DNA from: Cytophagales bacterium | GTDB lineage: Bacteria; Bacteroidota; Bacteroidia; Cytophagales; Amoebophilaceae | Direction: 5' to 3' | Assembly: GCA_022360235.1 (NCBI GenBank) | Contig: JAKSDE010000120.1 | Location: 1-14,663 of the forward strand | DNA length: 14,663 bases | In this document: one piece after another, positions 14,649-14,663 of the stretch | How the letters are laid out: each line of letters begins with the position of its first letter | Numbering within the stretch: the stretch's first letter is position 1 | The notes under the pieces: generated by a model | Told to the model about the DNA's origin: nothing | Seen by the model: the letters and a program-made list of their open reading frames with translations, nothing else | Databases searched by the model: none | Translations under genes and position numbers: made by a program

Positions 14649-14663
14649 CTATGGGACTGTAGA

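Overview
The window looks like a chromosomal piece from a member of the Bacteroidota, most plausibly a host-associated Cytophagales lineage such as the Amoebophilaceae (Amoebophilus/Cardinium group). The reasons are: several genes are preceded by a TTG-N19..21-TAnnTTTG pattern, which is the Bacteroidota housekeeping promoter; Shine-Dalgarno sites are weak or absent; the tRNA gene does not encode CCA; the gene families and the folK/sppA neighbourhood fit that phylum; and the DNA is AT-rich and littered with broken genes and repeats. The species is an inference and cannot be proven from this window.

Region 1 (1-2902) is a rearranged block. A segment holding the start of a lipoprotein gene, a 500-base leader and the start of fadD occurs twice (about 89-866 and 2128-2902). 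The right copy leads into an intact lipoprotein gene and an intact fadD. The left copy has a fadD fragment that stops abruptly at 866 and abuts a fragment resembling nuoL, followed by the first 55 codons of lhgO. It is a small gene graveyard.

Region 2 (2737-8961) is a set of intact genes: a FadD-type fatty acid CoA ligase, an orphan receiver-domain protein, a one-POTRA Omp85-family outer membrane protein with folK upstream of it on the minus strand, and, divergent from folK, the membrane protease sppA.

Region 3 (8962-10096) has no intact gene. It contains a roughly 480-base element bounded by perfect 14-base inverted repeats, with two further inverted-repeat pairs nested inside. One end of the element cuts off a NUDIX hydrolase gene that also carries a frameshift.

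Region 4 (10097-14663) returns to intact genes: a fatty acid hydroxylase, a YraN-family nuclease-like protein, an RluD-type pseudouridine synthase, tRNA-Ala(GGC), and gatB on the minus strand. A perfect array of 23 heptamers (GAACTCR/GAACGCR) sits 9 bases past the gatB stop codon. Decayed copies of the same heptamer appear at three other places in the window.

The intact genes are housekeeping functions for lipid activation and modification, envelope biogenesis and quality control, folate synthesis, and translation. No defence system, secondary-metabolite cluster or other new multi-gene system could be supported. The unusual content is the duplicated, possibly RNA-encoding leader, the nested inverted-repeat element, and the heptamer array.
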